This document shows positions 26,930-35,276 of a stretch of DNA of 64,000 nucleotides, one piece after another; the stretch's first letter is position 1, and each line of letters opens with the position of its first letter. Location: assembly GCA_902363735.1 (NCBI GenBank), contig CABJBA010000003.1:372001-436000 (forward strand). Reading direction: 5' to 3'. The DNA comes from Clostridiaceae bacterium (GTDB lineage Bacteria; Bacillota; Clostridia; Lachnospirales; Lachnospiraceae). The position numbers and the translations under genes were made by a program. A model generated the notes under the pieces. The model searched no databases, was not told the DNA's origin, and was given only the letters and a program-made list of their open reading frames with translations.

Positions 26930-28111
26930 ATGAATGAATATCTTGAACAGGCAAACATGCTCAAAAGTGATATTGTGAAAAACAGAAGAACAATACACAG
27001 ATTTGCAGAAACTGGATTTGAACTGCCTCAAACACTGGAATTTGTGGAAAACAAACTGACCGAATACGGCCTTTCACCACAGCGCATGGGCAAGGCAGGC
27101 ATTGTATGCACCATTGGTACAGCAGGAAAAACCGTGCTGCTGCGCGCAGATATGGATGCCCTGCCTATGAAAGAAACTACAGGCTTGTCATTTGCTGCCC
27201 AAAACGGTAATTGCCACAGCTGCGGACACGACAATCATACCGCAATGCTGTTGGGAGCTGCAAAACTGCTTAAGGAACATGAGAACAAGCTTGAAGGCAC
27301 GGTCAAGCTGATGTTTCAGCCTGCAGAAGAAATTCTGGCAGGAGCAAAGGACATGATTGATTCAGGTCTTTTGGAAAACCCTAAAATTGATGCAGCCATT
27401 GGCCTGCACGTTGCAGCAGGCACTGAATCTTCTGATTTTGGCACCCTGTACTACGCAAAGGGTGCAGCCATGTATTCAGGTGATGCAATCACAATCACAG
27501 TGCAAGGCCGAAATGCCCACGGCAGCACTCCCGAAAAGGGCGTGGATGCAATCAACATTGCTGCACATATCGTCATTGCTTTGCAGGAAATCACTTCCCG
27601 TGAAATTTCCACCAATGATCAGGCTGTGGTACTTGTCGGTAAAATAAGCGGAGGCGATACCGTGAACACTCTTGCAGGCCATGCGGTACTTGAAGTTTCA
27701 GTCAGAGCTGCCAGCGAGGAAATGCGGGCATGGTTAAAAATCAGAGTAAAAGAAATTGCCCAAAGTGTTGCCGCAACCTTCAGAGGTGAGGCACAGGTGG
27801 ATTATGTATATGGCATAGGCCCTTTGTATAACGATCCTGATTTGAGCGAATATCTGGCTGGTTGCTGTGCTCAGACAATGGGCAAAGACAAAGTCGTACA
27901 GGTACCTATCACTACAGGTTCAGAGGATTTTACTTATATTGCACAGCAGGTTCCTTCCGTCATGTTTTATTTAGGTTCAGGGAGCCCTGAGCAGGGTTAT
28001 TGTAACTCCATGCATCATCCTGCCTTTTTAATTAATGAAGATGTTCTTCCTTTAGGATGTGCCATATATGCCCACTGCGCTGTTTCATTTCTAAGTAAAC
28101 GTATAAAATAG
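26930..28111 (+). CDS. M20 family amidohydrolase (copy 2)
   Basis: 393 residues with the same domain order as copy 1: RRTIHRFAETGFELP, RADMDALPM, SCGHDNHTAMLLGAAK, QPAEEILAGAK and NAHGSTPEKGVD. The paralogues clearly differ in sequence, so different acyl or amino-acid preferences are likely. The GGHG motif of copy 1 is replaced by RNAHG. It lies directly after copy 1 and is followed by a strong terminator. Confidence 0.92.
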   Translation: MNEYLEQANMLKSDIVKNRRTIHRFAETGFELPQTLEFVENKLTEYGLSPQRMGKAGIVCTIGTAGKTVLLRADMDALPMKETTGLSFAAQNGNCHSCGHDNHTAMLLGAAKLLKEHENKLEGTVKLMFQPAEEILAGAKDMIDSGLLENPKIDAAIGLHVAAGTESSDFGTLYYAKGAAMYSGDAITITVQGRNAHGSTPEKGVDAINIAAHIVIALQEITSREISTNDQAVVLVGKISGGDTVNTLAGHAVLEVSVRAASEEMRAWLKIRVKEIAQSVAATFRGEAQVDYVYGIGPLYNDPDLSEYLAGCCAQTMGKDKVVQVPITTGSEDFTYIAQQVPSVMFYLGSGSPEQGYCNSMHHPAFLINEDVLPLGCAIYAHCAVSFLSKRIK

Positions 28112-28112
28112 C

Positions 28113-28147
28113 AAAAAAATCTCCCGGTTACTTTGGGAGATTTTTTT
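28113..28147. terminator. bidirectional terminator
   Basis: AAAAAAATCTCCC pairs perfectly with GGGAGATTTTTTT around a 9-base loop, two bases after the copy 2 stop codon. It serves the plus-strand amidohydrolase operon and the convergent third amidohydrolase. Confidence 0.92.
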
Positions 28148-28153
28148 GTTAAT

Positions 28154-29374
28154 TCAGTTACTTTTTTGTGCAGATGCTTCTTCTTTAAGCCACTCCAGCG
28201 CAGTGTTAACAAGCACCGCTGTTCCGATATAAAATGTGTCCTCACGAAAATCCACCTTGGGGTGGTGCTGGGGGTAAGGATATCCTTGCTCCGGGCTTCC
28301 GCCGCCTAAAACCATCATAACAGAAGGTACTTTCTCACTGACATAGCCGAAATCCTCTGATCCTGCCATTCGCCCTGTTGGATAAGCCACCTCAAATCCT
28401 GTAACATGTTCCTCACCCAATAACTGTTTATTTATGGAAAGGAACTGTTTATAAAGTTTGGGGTCATTATAGACGGATGGGCAGCCTATGGGAAACGTCA
28501 CAGAAGCCTGGGCGCGGAACACTGCCGCTACACCCTTGGCAACTTCTTCAACACGGCGCTTGAGATAACTACGCTCTTCGTTGTCAAAGCAACGTATTGT
28601 CCCCTCAAGAAATGCTGTATCCGGAATAATATTTGCAGCGTTTCCACCGTGCAGCTGTCCAACCGTCAGCACTGTGGTATTACCAGGTTCAATTTCCCTT
28701 GCAATAAGTTCCTGCAGTGCAATAAATATGTGAGAAGCCACATTAAGCGGATCTACAGATAAGTTGGGCATTGCACCGTGACCGCCCTTACCGATTACAT
28801 CGATATGGAACATATCCGCAGATGCAGAAACTTCACCGGCCTTAGGCACAATCAAGGTTCCGGCCGGAACTGGCATTCCAGAAAAAATATGTATCATAGC
28901 TGCGGCATCAACATGAGGATTTTCCAGCAGACCTGCAGCAATCATAGCTTTTGCACCTGACAAAATTTCCTCCGCAGGCTAAAAAATCAACTTGACACTG
29001 CCTTCAATTTCATCCTCATGATCCTTTAGCAGCTTTGCCGCTCCCAACAGCATTGCTGTATGGCTGTCATGTCCGCATGCGTGCATATTCGGTGTTTCTG
29101 AGCTGAAAGGAAGGTTTGTTTCTTCTTTAATAGGCAGTGCATCCATATCTCCCCTCAGCAAAAAAGTTTTGCCCGGACGTTTGCCTCCAACTGTAACCAC
29201 AATGGCTGATTTGGCAATTATCTGAGGTACCAAGCCCATTTCCTCTAATCGTTTTGTTACATACGCTGTCGTAATAGGCAGATCGTGCCCTGTTTCAGCA
29301 TTTTGATGAAGATAGCGGCGGTCTTTTACTATGGCATCTTCAATCCTCTTAGCTTCATGCAAAATAGTATTCAT
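28154..29374 (-). pseudogene. M20 amidohydrolase (copy 3) interrupted by an amber codon
   Basis: One continuous frame is split by a single in-frame TAG (28981-28979) exactly at the glutamine of the conserved QPAEE motif: KLIF, stop, PAEEILSGAKAMI. Upstream lie RRYLHQNAETGHDLP and ACGHDSHTAMLLGAAK; downstream GKGGHGAMPNLSVDP and the C-terminal metal-site region are intact. A CAG to TAG change explains it. Without readthrough the product would lose the catalytic Glu and the dimer domain. The start is the ATG at 29374 with GGGAG before. Everything else is well preserved, so the mutation is recent, a sequencing error, or suppressed. Confidence 0.88.
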
Positions 29375-30025
29375 ATGTCTTTCTCCCTTTCGTTCAGATT
29401 TATAATTCAAAAAATACTCAGACATATACTCTCCTGCCTTTAATTAATTTACTGCTTATAAAGGCTGAATTGGTATTGGATGTTTTTTCGCAGATAAATG
29501 TATCCATGTCCCAGCGTAAAATGTTAATTGTATGCAAGATTTATATTAGCATATATAGTTACTAATTGATACCCACAATCATTGTAAGTTAAGTCTAAAT
29601 AGAAAATTCTTATACCTGCAGATACTGTTGCAGTTATTGTCTTTAACGTTTTTGCAATACTTTACTACGGCATTCCTTTCACACACTCTTCACATTTTTA
29701 TCAAAAAAACGTCACAAATTTCAGGTATATTCATAATTGTAAATAAGGCCAAGCCTTTTTAATTCAAACTTTTTTTCATACTCAGCCGGCAAGATCCCCC
29801 CTCTTGCCGGCTCCTCCATTTCAATCTATTACATGTTGTGCTTTCCTTTTACCCATTGACCTTTCAGACAAATAAATATACAATAACATTGATTTATGAG
29901 CAGCAAAGTTCTTATCAAAATAAATGAATGGATATTTTGATAAACTCAGAAAATCAACCTAAATCTTCCACAATGATTAAGTGAATGAAAAACATAGAAA
30001 AAATTAGATTGACAGGAGAAACGGA
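29375..30025. other. 650-base intergenic region with a perfect hairpin
   Basis: No gene is recognisable here. AGCCGGCAAGA (29784-29794) and TCTTGCCGGCT (29802-29812) form a perfect GC-rich 11-base stem with a 7-base C-rich loop. Neither strand has a T-run after it, so it is not a standard terminator. The rest is AT-rich, with no convincing promoter pair. Confidence 0.5.
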
Positions 30026-30724
30026 ATGGTTGATATGAACGAACCAATTATTGTAGAGTTTCCATTGCGGGGGGAATGGCTTTCCCCTAATACTCCGGGA
30101 TCAAAAATTCCGAGTCACGGCACAAACCAGCTGGGAACAAGATATGCTTATGATTTTATACAAGTAGACTGGGAAAGAAAGGGTTTGCCCGCTTATGGAG
30201 TCAGTTTATTGCAATATCTTTTTGGAGGAGTTCCATTAAATGAATATTATTGTTGGGGAAAAGAAATATATGCACCTTGCAATGGAATCATTGTCAAGGC
30301 TGAGGACGGTTATAAAGAGCGGGCACGAACGAGGCTTCTATCTGATATCTCTAATGCTTATAATCACAGTCATTATTTTGACCCTGAAAAAAACAACGTG
30401 CAATCTGTTGCAGGCAATTATGTTATTATAGAAAAGGGCAACAAGATATACGCTGCTTTATGCCATCTTCAAACAGGATCTATTCAAGTATCAGTTGGTC
30501 AGAGTATCAAAAAAGGGGATGTTATTGGCAAAATAGGACATTCAGGAAATTCTTTTTCTCCACATTTACATTTTCAGCTTATGGATAGCATTGATATAGC
30601 AACTGCAAACGGGTTGCCCTGTGCTTTTGAAGAATACGAACTATTCAAAAGTGATACATGGGTAAGAGTAACAAATGGTATACCTCAAAATAAGGATAGA
30701 ATAAGATCTACTGGTCCAACCTGA
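30026..30724 (+). CDS. M23-like metallopeptidase domain protein
   Basis: 232 residues. The C-terminal half carries the LytM/M23 core: GNYVIIEKGNKIYAALCHL, VGQSIKKGDVIGKIGHSGNS and the terminal metal motif PHLHFQL. The first ligand region is less typical (YAYDFIQVDW lies where HxxxD is usual) and no signal peptide or membrane segment is seen. It may therefore be a cytoplasmic or degenerate member, like the M23-fold proteins linked to peptide sensing, rather than a secreted cell-wall hydrolase. It starts at an ATG with GGAG 6-7 bases before and stands alone. Confidence 0.72.
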   Translation: MVDMNEPIIVEFPLRGEWLSPNTPGSKIPSHGTNQLGTRYAYDFIQVDWERKGLPAYGVSLLQYLFGGVPLNEYYCWGKEIYAPCNGIIVKAEDGYKERARTRLLSDISNAYNHSHYFDPEKNNVQSVAGNYVIIEKGNKIYAALCHLQTGSIQVSVGQSIKKGDVIGKIGHSGNSFSPHLHFQLMDSIDIATANGLPCAFEEYELFKSDTWVRVTNGIPQNKDRIRSTGPT

Positions 30725-30810
30725 CATAAAGTAAAGACTCTATTCCACTTTACCGTTTGGCCTGTACACCTGTCACAATTGTGACTAAGAATAATATACA
30801 TGAGTATCGA

Positions 30811-30839
30811 TTGACATCTCAGGATAAGTACAGTAATAT
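30811..30839 (+). promoter_or_regulatory. predicted promoter of the methyltransferase leader
   Basis: TTGACA (30811-30816), a 17-base spacer and TAATAT (30834-30839). Transcription would start near 30847, leaving a leader of about 240 bases before the methyltransferase ATG. Confidence 0.65.
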
Positions 30840-30911
30840 AAAATTGTAAATTTAATAGAAAAAGGTGATATAGTCCGGCATATCAGATGTTACATAATCA
30901 GTAACGTGGGT

Positions 30912-30989
30912 ATGACTGGAAAAGAGCAGATAAAATCAAATTTAATAGACAAAGAGGCGCTGTATAAACAGCTTATTTTTCATGTCTGA
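30912..30989 (+). CDS. candidate 25-residue leader peptide
   Basis: ATG at 30912 to TGA at 30987 encodes a polar, Lys-rich peptide beginning MTGKEQIKSNLIDKEALYK and ending LIFHV. It covers the first arm of the long-range leader stem and stops one base before the second arm, so ribosome position could decide which RNA stem forms. The ribosome site is weak (only GTGGG near the start), which lowers confidence. It could be chance. Confidence 0.35.
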   Translation: MTGKEQIKSNLIDKEALYKQLIFHV

Positions 30990-31036
30990 TATTTGATTTT
31001 ATTTTACTCTTAACTATTTTCAGCTTATGAAGAATT

Positions 31037-31066
31037 AGCTGTAGAGTAAAATCTACAGCTTTTTTG
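31037..31066 (+). terminator. terminator in the leader (attenuator)
   Basis: AGCTGTAGA (31037-31045) pairs perfectly with TCTACAGCT (31052-31060) followed by TTTTT. It lies between the promoter and the methyltransferase start, only 20 bases before the ATG, so it must be bypassed for expression. Confidence 0.75.
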
Positions 31067-31085
31067 CATTTGAAAGGAGAAAAAC

Positions 31086-31922
31086 ATGAACAGCAGTACT
31101 TTTACGTCTTTAAAAAAACCACCTATTTACACAAAATCAAAGGGTGAATTTTGGAATGATGAATATATTTCAAAACAAATGCTTAAAGCACATCTAAATC
31201 CGGAGTTCGATGGAGCCAGCAGAAAAATAACGTTTATTGAAAAATCTGTTGCCTGGATAAGGGAACTTGTACCATGCTCCAAATATTCCTTACTTCTTGA
31301 TATCGGATGCGGTCCCGGCATATATGCTGAAAAATTCGCCCAGGCAGGATATCATGTTACAGGAATAGACTTTTCAAAACGCTCCATAGAATATGCAAGG
31401 CAGTCTGCTTTAAATAAAAAATGGAGCATTTCTTATTTGTATAAAAATTATTTAGAAATGAATTTAAATGAAATTTTCGACTTTTGTACCATGATATATT
31501 GTGATTACGGAGCTTTGTCAACCAAAGACAGGCAGGTAATTATGAACAAAATTTACCATCATCTTAAACCAGGCGGGAAGCTGTTGTTAGATGTGTTTTC
31601 TATGAAGAGGTTTTATGATTTTCAGGAACAGCAAACTTGGGAACTGTGTCATAATGGTGGCTTTTGGCGTAAGGATGAATATATTGCATTGAATGGTTTT
31701 TATAAGTATTCAGATAACGTAACACTAGAGTTAATATCAATTATTTCAAAAAATGAAATAACTCCTTATTATTTGTGGAATACTTATTTTTCAAAGGAAA
31801 CCTTGATTCAGGAAGCGGAACAGGCAGGCTTTAAGGTATGCGGAATCTTTGGTGATGTTTGCGGGAACATCTACCAAAAGGAATGTGGCACAATTGCAGT
31901 ACTTTTAGAAAAAAGCAATTAA
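31086..31922 (+). CDS. class I SAM-dependent methyltransferase
   Basis: 278 residues with motif I LLDIGCGPGIYAEKFAQAG near residue 75, an acidic motif II GIDFSKRSIEYA, and motif IV-like MIYCDYGAL and the LKPGGKLLLDVFS segment. It is a soluble small-molecule methyltransferase, substrate unknown. AAAGGAG precedes the ATG. It is a single gene behind the attenuator-like leader, which suggests induction by a specific signal such as a translation-affecting or toxic compound; that is inference. Confidence 0.88.
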   Translation: MNSSTFTSLKKPPIYTKSKGEFWNDEYISKQMLKAHLNPEFDGASRKITFIEKSVAWIRELVPCSKYSLLLDIGCGPGIYAEKFAQAGYHVTGIDFSKRSIEYARQSALNKKWSISYLYKNYLEMNLNEIFDFCTMIYCDYGALSTKDRQVIMNKIYHHLKPGGKLLLDVFSMKRFYDFQEQQTWELCHNGGFWRKDEYIALNGFYKYSDNVTLELISIISKNEITPYYLWNTYFSKETLIQEAEQAGFKVCGIFGDVCGNIYQKECGTIAVLLEKSN

Positions 31923-32186
31923 ATCTTTGTAAGAAGGAGCCGCTTCCCCATGGTTCTTACTCATGCTTGTTGAATAATTAAAAATAATATGATAAAGTAT
32001 AAAAGATTTTAATATTCGAAATTCAAAAGATATAAGACTTAATAAATTCTTTTTTACTGATGCTAACTTTAATAGAATATTAGAGAAACCAACAAATACT
32101 TTAAATTTTCTATTAGAATATTCCTAAATTTAAAGCCTTAAACGAATCTTGTTTTTTTATTAATCCCAAATGAAAGGAAACTTCCA

Positions 32187-33779
32187 ATGCCCTATAATTT
32201 TAAAGAATTTAAAAAAGGTGCTAAAAACAGAAACTTAAGTGAAACATTAAGAATTATATTAGAATATGAAATATTTTCCGAAAGAAAAATAAATAATAAT
32301 ATTTTTAATACTACCTATGTAAAGCTTTTTACCAATATGAAATTCATTGAAGGAAAATATGTTTTTGACGGTTTAAGTATAACAAATGAAAAATTTGACG
32401 AAGTTCCTGATAGATATAATGAAGAATTATTTTATCAACAGAATTATAAAAAAGATACATATGGAACAGAGAAAGTTTACAATACATTGCTTATATCCAG
32501 AGACAATCAAAATAAATTTACTGCTAAGCATATAACTAAAATGAATTTGAATCATTCTGTTTTATTTGAGTTTCAACAGACAATAAACGAAAACGCATAT
32601 ATAAATGATTTTCAGGATTTGTATTATTTAATTGATAAATATAAAAAAAGCATACGAAAACACTATAAAACAGCTTATACACATAAAATTTTAAAAGAAT
32701 TTGAATGTTTTTATAAAAAAATGATTGAAGCGTACAATGAATCATTAGAAAGACATAAAGAAGAAATCAAACATCTTAATTGTAATATGTTTTTATCAGA
32801 TGAACGTTTTACTATATGCTGCGATAAGGAATGTAATGATAACATTGTTGCTGCTATAAAATTGTTTAACCTTAAAATGAAATATCTTACCAGTACCAGA
32901 TATGGAAACTTGGAAAAAGAGATATGGAAAATCAAAGAAATAGAACAGAATTCCAATGATAAATATTTCTTTTTTGAAGATGCAATAATAGAATTTGCAG
33001 GAAAGACCAACTTTAGAATAGGAAAATTCACTATAAAAAAGTTATTAAACGAGCCTGTAATATTTGAGGATCAATTAAATAAAGCAAAAAATTGGGAAAG
33101 AAAAAAACTTGCATCAGGCTTATCTGTTATCGAAGAACAAGAGTTTATGAAATTAAATGATGATATTAGAGAACAAATAAATAAACATGTTTTAAAACTA
33201 TATGAATTTTTAAGACTAGAAGATGACTTAAATTTAGCAGATGATTATATTTCAAATTTTATAGAGCGAAAGAAAAATGGAATATATTCTGTAGTAGGTT
33301 CGCAGGCAGTGGGAGAAGCGGATAGAGTTTTAGAGAACATGGGTTATGAAATTAATATAAATGTACACCGAGATTTAAAAGAAATAGCACTAGAACTTAA
33401 ATCTTTTGCTTTTTATATTTATAAAGAAAACGAAATTTCGTCCTTAACACTTATGGAAGAACTAATATCTCAGGGCGGGGAGCCATTCCATTTTATCGGC
33501 TCTGCTTCAATAAAACCGGAATCACCTGAACATGGTAATGGCTCAACAGAAAATAATGTACCTTCAGCAAAGAATAAAACACCTTTTTGGGCACATGTAT
33601 TTTCTATTATGTTGTTTCTTATAGGTTTTAAAGTAAATGGATTATTCGGACTCTTAATCAGCATAATCGGAAGCGTTTTTATAAAGAAAACATCAATTTC
33701 CCAGAAAATAAAACATCCCTTTTTTGTTAGTATAGGAATTTTTATGATAACACTTTTTATTATTGCAGTATTGGGATAA
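32187..33779 (+). CDS. unknown AT-rich protein with C-terminal membrane anchor
   Basis: 530 residues, not recognised. The long N-terminal part (1-~430) is charged, Lys/Glu/Asn-rich and helical, with coiled-coil-like stretches (SLERHKEEIKHLN, NAKNWERKKLA-type repeats). A Ser/Pro/Asn linker follows (PESPEHGNGSTENNVPSA), then two hydrophobic segments near residues 465-500 and 508-529 around a basic turn. The DNA is far more AT-rich than its neighbours, with much ATA/AAT codon use, a sign of horizontal transfer. It stands alone between unrelated genes. It could be a defence, surface or stress protein; nothing in the sequence decides. Confidence 0.75.
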   Translation: MPYNFKEFKKGAKNRNLSETLRIILEYEIFSERKINNNIFNTTYVKLFTNMKFIEGKYVFDGLSITNEKFDEVPDRYNEELFYQQNYKKDTYGTEKVYNTLLISRDNQNKFTAKHITKMNLNHSVLFEFQQTINENAYINDFQDLYYLIDKYKKSIRKHYKTAYTHKILKEFECFYKKMIEAYNESLERHKEEIKHLNCNMFLSDERFTICCDKECNDNIVAAIKLFNLKMKYLTSTRYGNLEKEIWKIKEIEQNSNDKYFFFEDAIIEFAGKTNFRIGKFTIKKLLNEPVIFEDQLNKAKNWERKKLASGLSVIEEQEFMKLNDDIREQINKHVLKLYEFLRLEDDLNLADDYISNFIERKKNGIYSVVGSQAVGEADRVLENMGYEININVHRDLKEIALELKSFAFYIYKENEISSLTLMEELISQGGEPFHFIGSASIKPESPEHGNGSTENNVPSAKNKTPFWAHVFSIMLFLIGFKVNGLFGLLISIIGSVFIKKTSISQKIKHPFFVSIGIFMITLFIIAVLG

Positions 33780-33808
33780 AATAGTTTACTCCTTTGGTGT
33801 CACTCTCT

Positions 33809-34765
33809 TTATTGATTTTTCCGGTGTGACTTTCTATACTCCAAAGGAGTGATTTTCATAATGTCTTTGAACGCTGCTGTGAATTTACTCTGGCTTTCAT
33901 ATCCAACCAATGCTGAGATATCCGCAATACTCTGTTCCGAATCACGAAGAAACTGGGACGCCTTCTGTATCCGGAATTCCTTCATATACACTGCTATTGA
34001 CTGGCCAAATATACCCTTGAAATGCTGTTTGAGAGCGGTAGCGCTGATACGGTACTCCCTGGCAAGTTCTTCAATGGTAAATCGATAAGAGAATTCCTCT
34101 GTTATGCGCTTTTGGATTTGTTTGACGATATCTACCTGCTGTCTTGCGTAAATATGTTTTTGTTTTTCATCTGCCGGATCAAAGCAGAAAAGATAAAGAA
34201 GCAGTTCCAGAATCTTGATACGGTAATATGCGCTTCTGACTTTTTCTGGTACAGAATACATACCGGAAAAAATGTGATTAATTTCATCCCTTGATTGCAT
34301 TAAGAAGCACTCATCAAGAAGAAAAAAACGTTCCAATGTGCGGCAAATGTCATTGGGTATTCCGGGAATAACACTGTTCCATTGAACTGGTACGCTGTCC
34401 AGATCAATGGTGATTACAAAACCCTGGTAATAGCCCAGCGGCAGTTCAATTCTATTGCAGTGGTTTTTCAATGGACTTAAGAAGATATCCCCTTCACCCA
34501 CATATTGAAAGCAGCCATCGTTCATTCGGCATTCGAAACGGCCAGTTTGACAGTGGTTGATTTCAATAATCCGTCCAGATTTATTTATCTCAGGGATATA
34601 CCGATTGGATGATATATTTATCTTTGTTATTTCAATTCCCGAAAAGACCTGACAAACCTGTGCTGTTCCTGTTCCCTCCGGTAATTTAAATTTATAGGTA
34701 ATAAAATCTTCAGACTGATTCATAAGCTTCTCTTTATCAAAAAGTGTCATTTCACCGGAATCCAT
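33809..34765 (-). CDS. AraC-family regulator
   Basis: 318 residues. The N-terminal ~190 residues form a variable sensing domain (EINHCQTGRFECRMNDGCF, VGEGDIFLSPL). The C-terminal ~105 residues are the AraC double helix-turn-helix (FTIEELAREYRISATALKQHF, VGYESQSKFTAAFKDIMKITPLEYR). GGAGG lies upstream of the ATG. It is divergent from the metal-ATPase operon; similar regulators beside siderophore or metal genes exist, but its target here is unknown. Confidence 0.88.
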   Translation of the reverse strand: MDSGEMTLFDKEKLMNQSEDFITYKFKLPEGTGTAQVCQVFSGIEITKINISSNRYIPEINKSGRIIEINHCQTGRFECRMNDGCFQYVGEGDIFLSPLKNHCNRIELPLGYYQGFVITIDLDSVPVQWNSVIPGIPNDICRTLERFFLLDECFLMQSRDEINHIFSGMYSVPEKVRSAYYRIKILELLLYLFCFDPADEKQKHIYARQQVDIVKQIQKRITEEFSYRFTIEELAREYRISATALKQHFKGIFGQSIAVYMKEFRIQKASQFLRDSEQSIADISALVGYESQSKFTAAFKDIMKITPLEYRKSHRKNQ

Positions 34766-34887
34766 TCTGGTACCTCCAATTCATATAATCATATTATAAG
34801 GCTGTTCAATTACCTTGGCCCTACGTTTATCTTTTTATTCCAAACAGTCAGCGTTTTTGTCCAATTAGTCAGGTTTCTGGATGTATG

Positions 34888-34959
34888 TTGACATTATCCG
34901 TCCTGACGCATATACTAAGAGTATACAATCAAACAATTGCTTAATCGTTAATTTGATTG
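34888..34959 (+). promoter_or_regulatory. strong promoter and inverted repeat of metal-ATPase operon
   Basis: TTGACA (34888-34893), a 17-base spacer and TATACT (34911-34916) form a near-consensus promoter. Just downstream CAATCAAA and TTTGATTG form an inverted repeat at about 34926-34959, a plausible operator for the ArsR protein encoded at 37292-37678. Its own promoter region also carries a TCAAATCAAAC stretch. Confidence 0.65.
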
Positions 34960-34993
34960 CAAATTATTTTAAAAACCGAAAGGGGTATATACT

Positions 34994-35212
34994 ATGAAAA
35001 AAACAATTAAATTACAGGACCTTGACTGTGCCAACTGTGCTTCAAAAATCGAAAATGCCGTTTCCAAGCTGGAAGGCGTTATCAGCTGCAAAGTAAACTT
35101 CATGGGTCAGAAAATGATACTGGAGGCTCCTGATGACAAATTTAACGAAGTCCTGGCCCAGGCAAAGAAAACTGCAAACAAGATTGAGTCGGATCTTGTA
35201 TTTTTAGACTAA
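34994..35212 (+). CDS. HMA-domain metal-binding protein
   Basis: 72 residues forming one heavy-metal-associated domain with the metal motif DCANCASK near residues 11-18. HMA proteins bind soft metals (Zn, Cd, Cu) and hand them to P-type ATPases. Since the downstream ATPase lacks its own N-terminal HMA domain, this small protein probably replaces it in trans. AAGGGG precedes the ATG. Confidence 0.9.
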   Translation: MKKTIKLQDLDCANCASKIENAVSKLEGVISCKVNFMGQKMILEAPDDKFNEVLAQAKKTANKIESDLVFLD

Positions 35213-35222
35213 CAATAAAAGC

Positions 35223-35259
35223 GGCAGCAACTGTGCATACAACCGCTGCCCTTTTATTT
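35223..35259 (+). terminator. intercistronic hairpin, partial terminator
   Basis: GGCAGC (35223-35228) pairs with GCTGCC (35245-35250), flanked by AAAAG and CTTTTATTT. It lies between the HMA gene and the ATPase gene and may reduce readthrough, giving more chaperone than pump. Confidence 0.55.
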
Positions 35260-35276
35260 AAAAAGGAGGGTTATTT

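Larger units (their letters stand above)
30847..31066 (+). ncRNA. structured leader with attenuator-like alternatives
   Basis: The leader holds two short hairpins (GATAT/ATATC at 30867-30884, GTTAC/GTAAC at 30889-30905) and a long-range stem ATAAAATCAAAT (30930-30941) with ATTTGATTTTAT (30991-31002). ATTTTACTCT (31001-31010) can pair with AGAGTAAAAT (31043-31052). That second pairing excludes the terminator stem at 31037-31060. This is antiterminator-versus-terminator geometry. It matches no riboswitch class I know, and the regulator could be a ligand or a stalled ribosome. Confidence 0.5.

Noticed and set aside
28979..28981. TAG decoded as pyrrolysine
   Set aside because: No pyl genes or insertion element are visible, and the residue expected is an ordinary conserved glutamine.
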